Position numbers and translations under genes: made by a program. This document shows, piece by piece, positions 6,985-7,131 of a stretch of DNA of 7,131 bases. A model generated the notes under the pieces. It saw only the letters and a list, made by a program, of their open reading frames with translations, ran no database searches and was not told the DNA's origin. Position 1 is the first letter of the stretch. Each line of letters opens with the position of its first letter. The DNA is taken from NCBI GenBank assembly GCA_900553205.1, contig USCK01000096.1, positions 1 through 7,131 of the forward strand, written 5' to 3'. Source of the stretch: an uncultured bacterium. Its GTDB lineage: Bacteria > Cyanobacteriota > Vampirovibrionia > Gastranaerophilales > Gastranaerophilaceae.

Positions 6985-7131
6985 TCATTTATCAAATTCT
7001 ATCTTATCTAAATGTACTTCTATTTTCGATAAATCAGGCAATTGCATATAATTACCATATAATCTCGTCAAATAGGCATCTGGATTATAAGGAGCAGGAA
7101 AAATCTTCCCCTCAAAGCAAACTGTGGATAA
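6985..7131 (-). CDS. LicD-family phosphotransferase, C-terminal end (partial)
   Basis: The leftward frame is open from the window edge to a TGA at 6985-6987, giving the last 48 residues of a protein. The segment FPAPYNPDAYLTRLYGNYMQ, followed by LPD, matches the characteristic C-terminal stretch of LicD-family proteins (P-x-P-x-N-P-D-x-Y-L-x-x-x-Y-G-x-Y-M-x-L-P). LicD transfers phosphocholine from CDP-choline to a glycan; the wider family attaches various phospho-groups to sugars. The nucleotidyltransferase-like active site lies upstream, outside the window, so activity and substrate cannot be judged. It is the first visible gene of the leftward block, with wecB starting 9 bases later. It suggests that the glycan carries a phospho-substituent. 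Confidence 0.82.
   Translation of the reverse strand, partial: LSTVCFEGKIFPAPYNPDAYLTRLYGNYMQLPDLSKIEVHLDKIEFDK

Noticed and set aside
1..7131. Invertible promoters, insertion sequences, tRNA genes or CRISPR repeats
   Set aside because: Reading both strands by eye showed no long inverted repeats flanking a promoter, no transposase frame, no tRNA-like cloverleaf and no regularly spaced repeats.

Overview
The window looks like part of a surface-polysaccharide (capsule or O-antigen type) biosynthesis region from a member of the Bacteroidales (Bacteroides, Parabacteroides or a close relative). The reasons are the low GC content, very tight gene packing, the lack of clear Shine-Dalgarno sequences before most starts, a lipoprotein signal followed by acidic residues, and a WecB whose wording resembles Bacteroides WecB from memory. 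No database search was possible, so genus and species are not assigned.

The left part (about 1-4581) reads rightward. It holds the probable tail of an unidentified gene, a calcineurin-like metallophosphoesterase with a lipoprotein signal, a polytopic Wzy/O-antigen-ligase-type membrane protein, a GT4 (GT-B fold) glycosyltransferase and a GT2 (GT-A fold) glycosyltransferase. The last three genes overlap by a few bases (ATGA, then TAATG), so they are probably translated as one unit. A short GC-rich hairpin at 4584-4616 fills nearly all of the 38-base gap after the last stop codon.

The right part (4620-7131) reads leftward, so the two blocks converge on the hairpin. In order of transcription it holds the C-terminal end of a LicD-family phosphotransferase (cut by the window edge), a complete UDP-GlcNAc 2-epimerase (wecB) and a second GT4-type glycosyltransferase. 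These genes are 9 and 4 bases apart.

Taken together, the epimerase would supply UDP-ManNAc, the three glycosyltransferases would build a repeat unit on the cytoplasmic face of the inner membrane, and the Wzy-like protein would polymerise or ligate the flipped units on the periplasmic side. The LicD-family enzyme would decorate the glycan with a phospho-substituent. The exported metallophosphoesterase is the least expected member. It may act on a phosphate or phosphodiester linkage in the glycan or its lipid carrier, but nothing in the sequence fixes its substrate. No RNA genes, insertion sequences, CRISPR arrays or invertible-promoter repeats were recognised.
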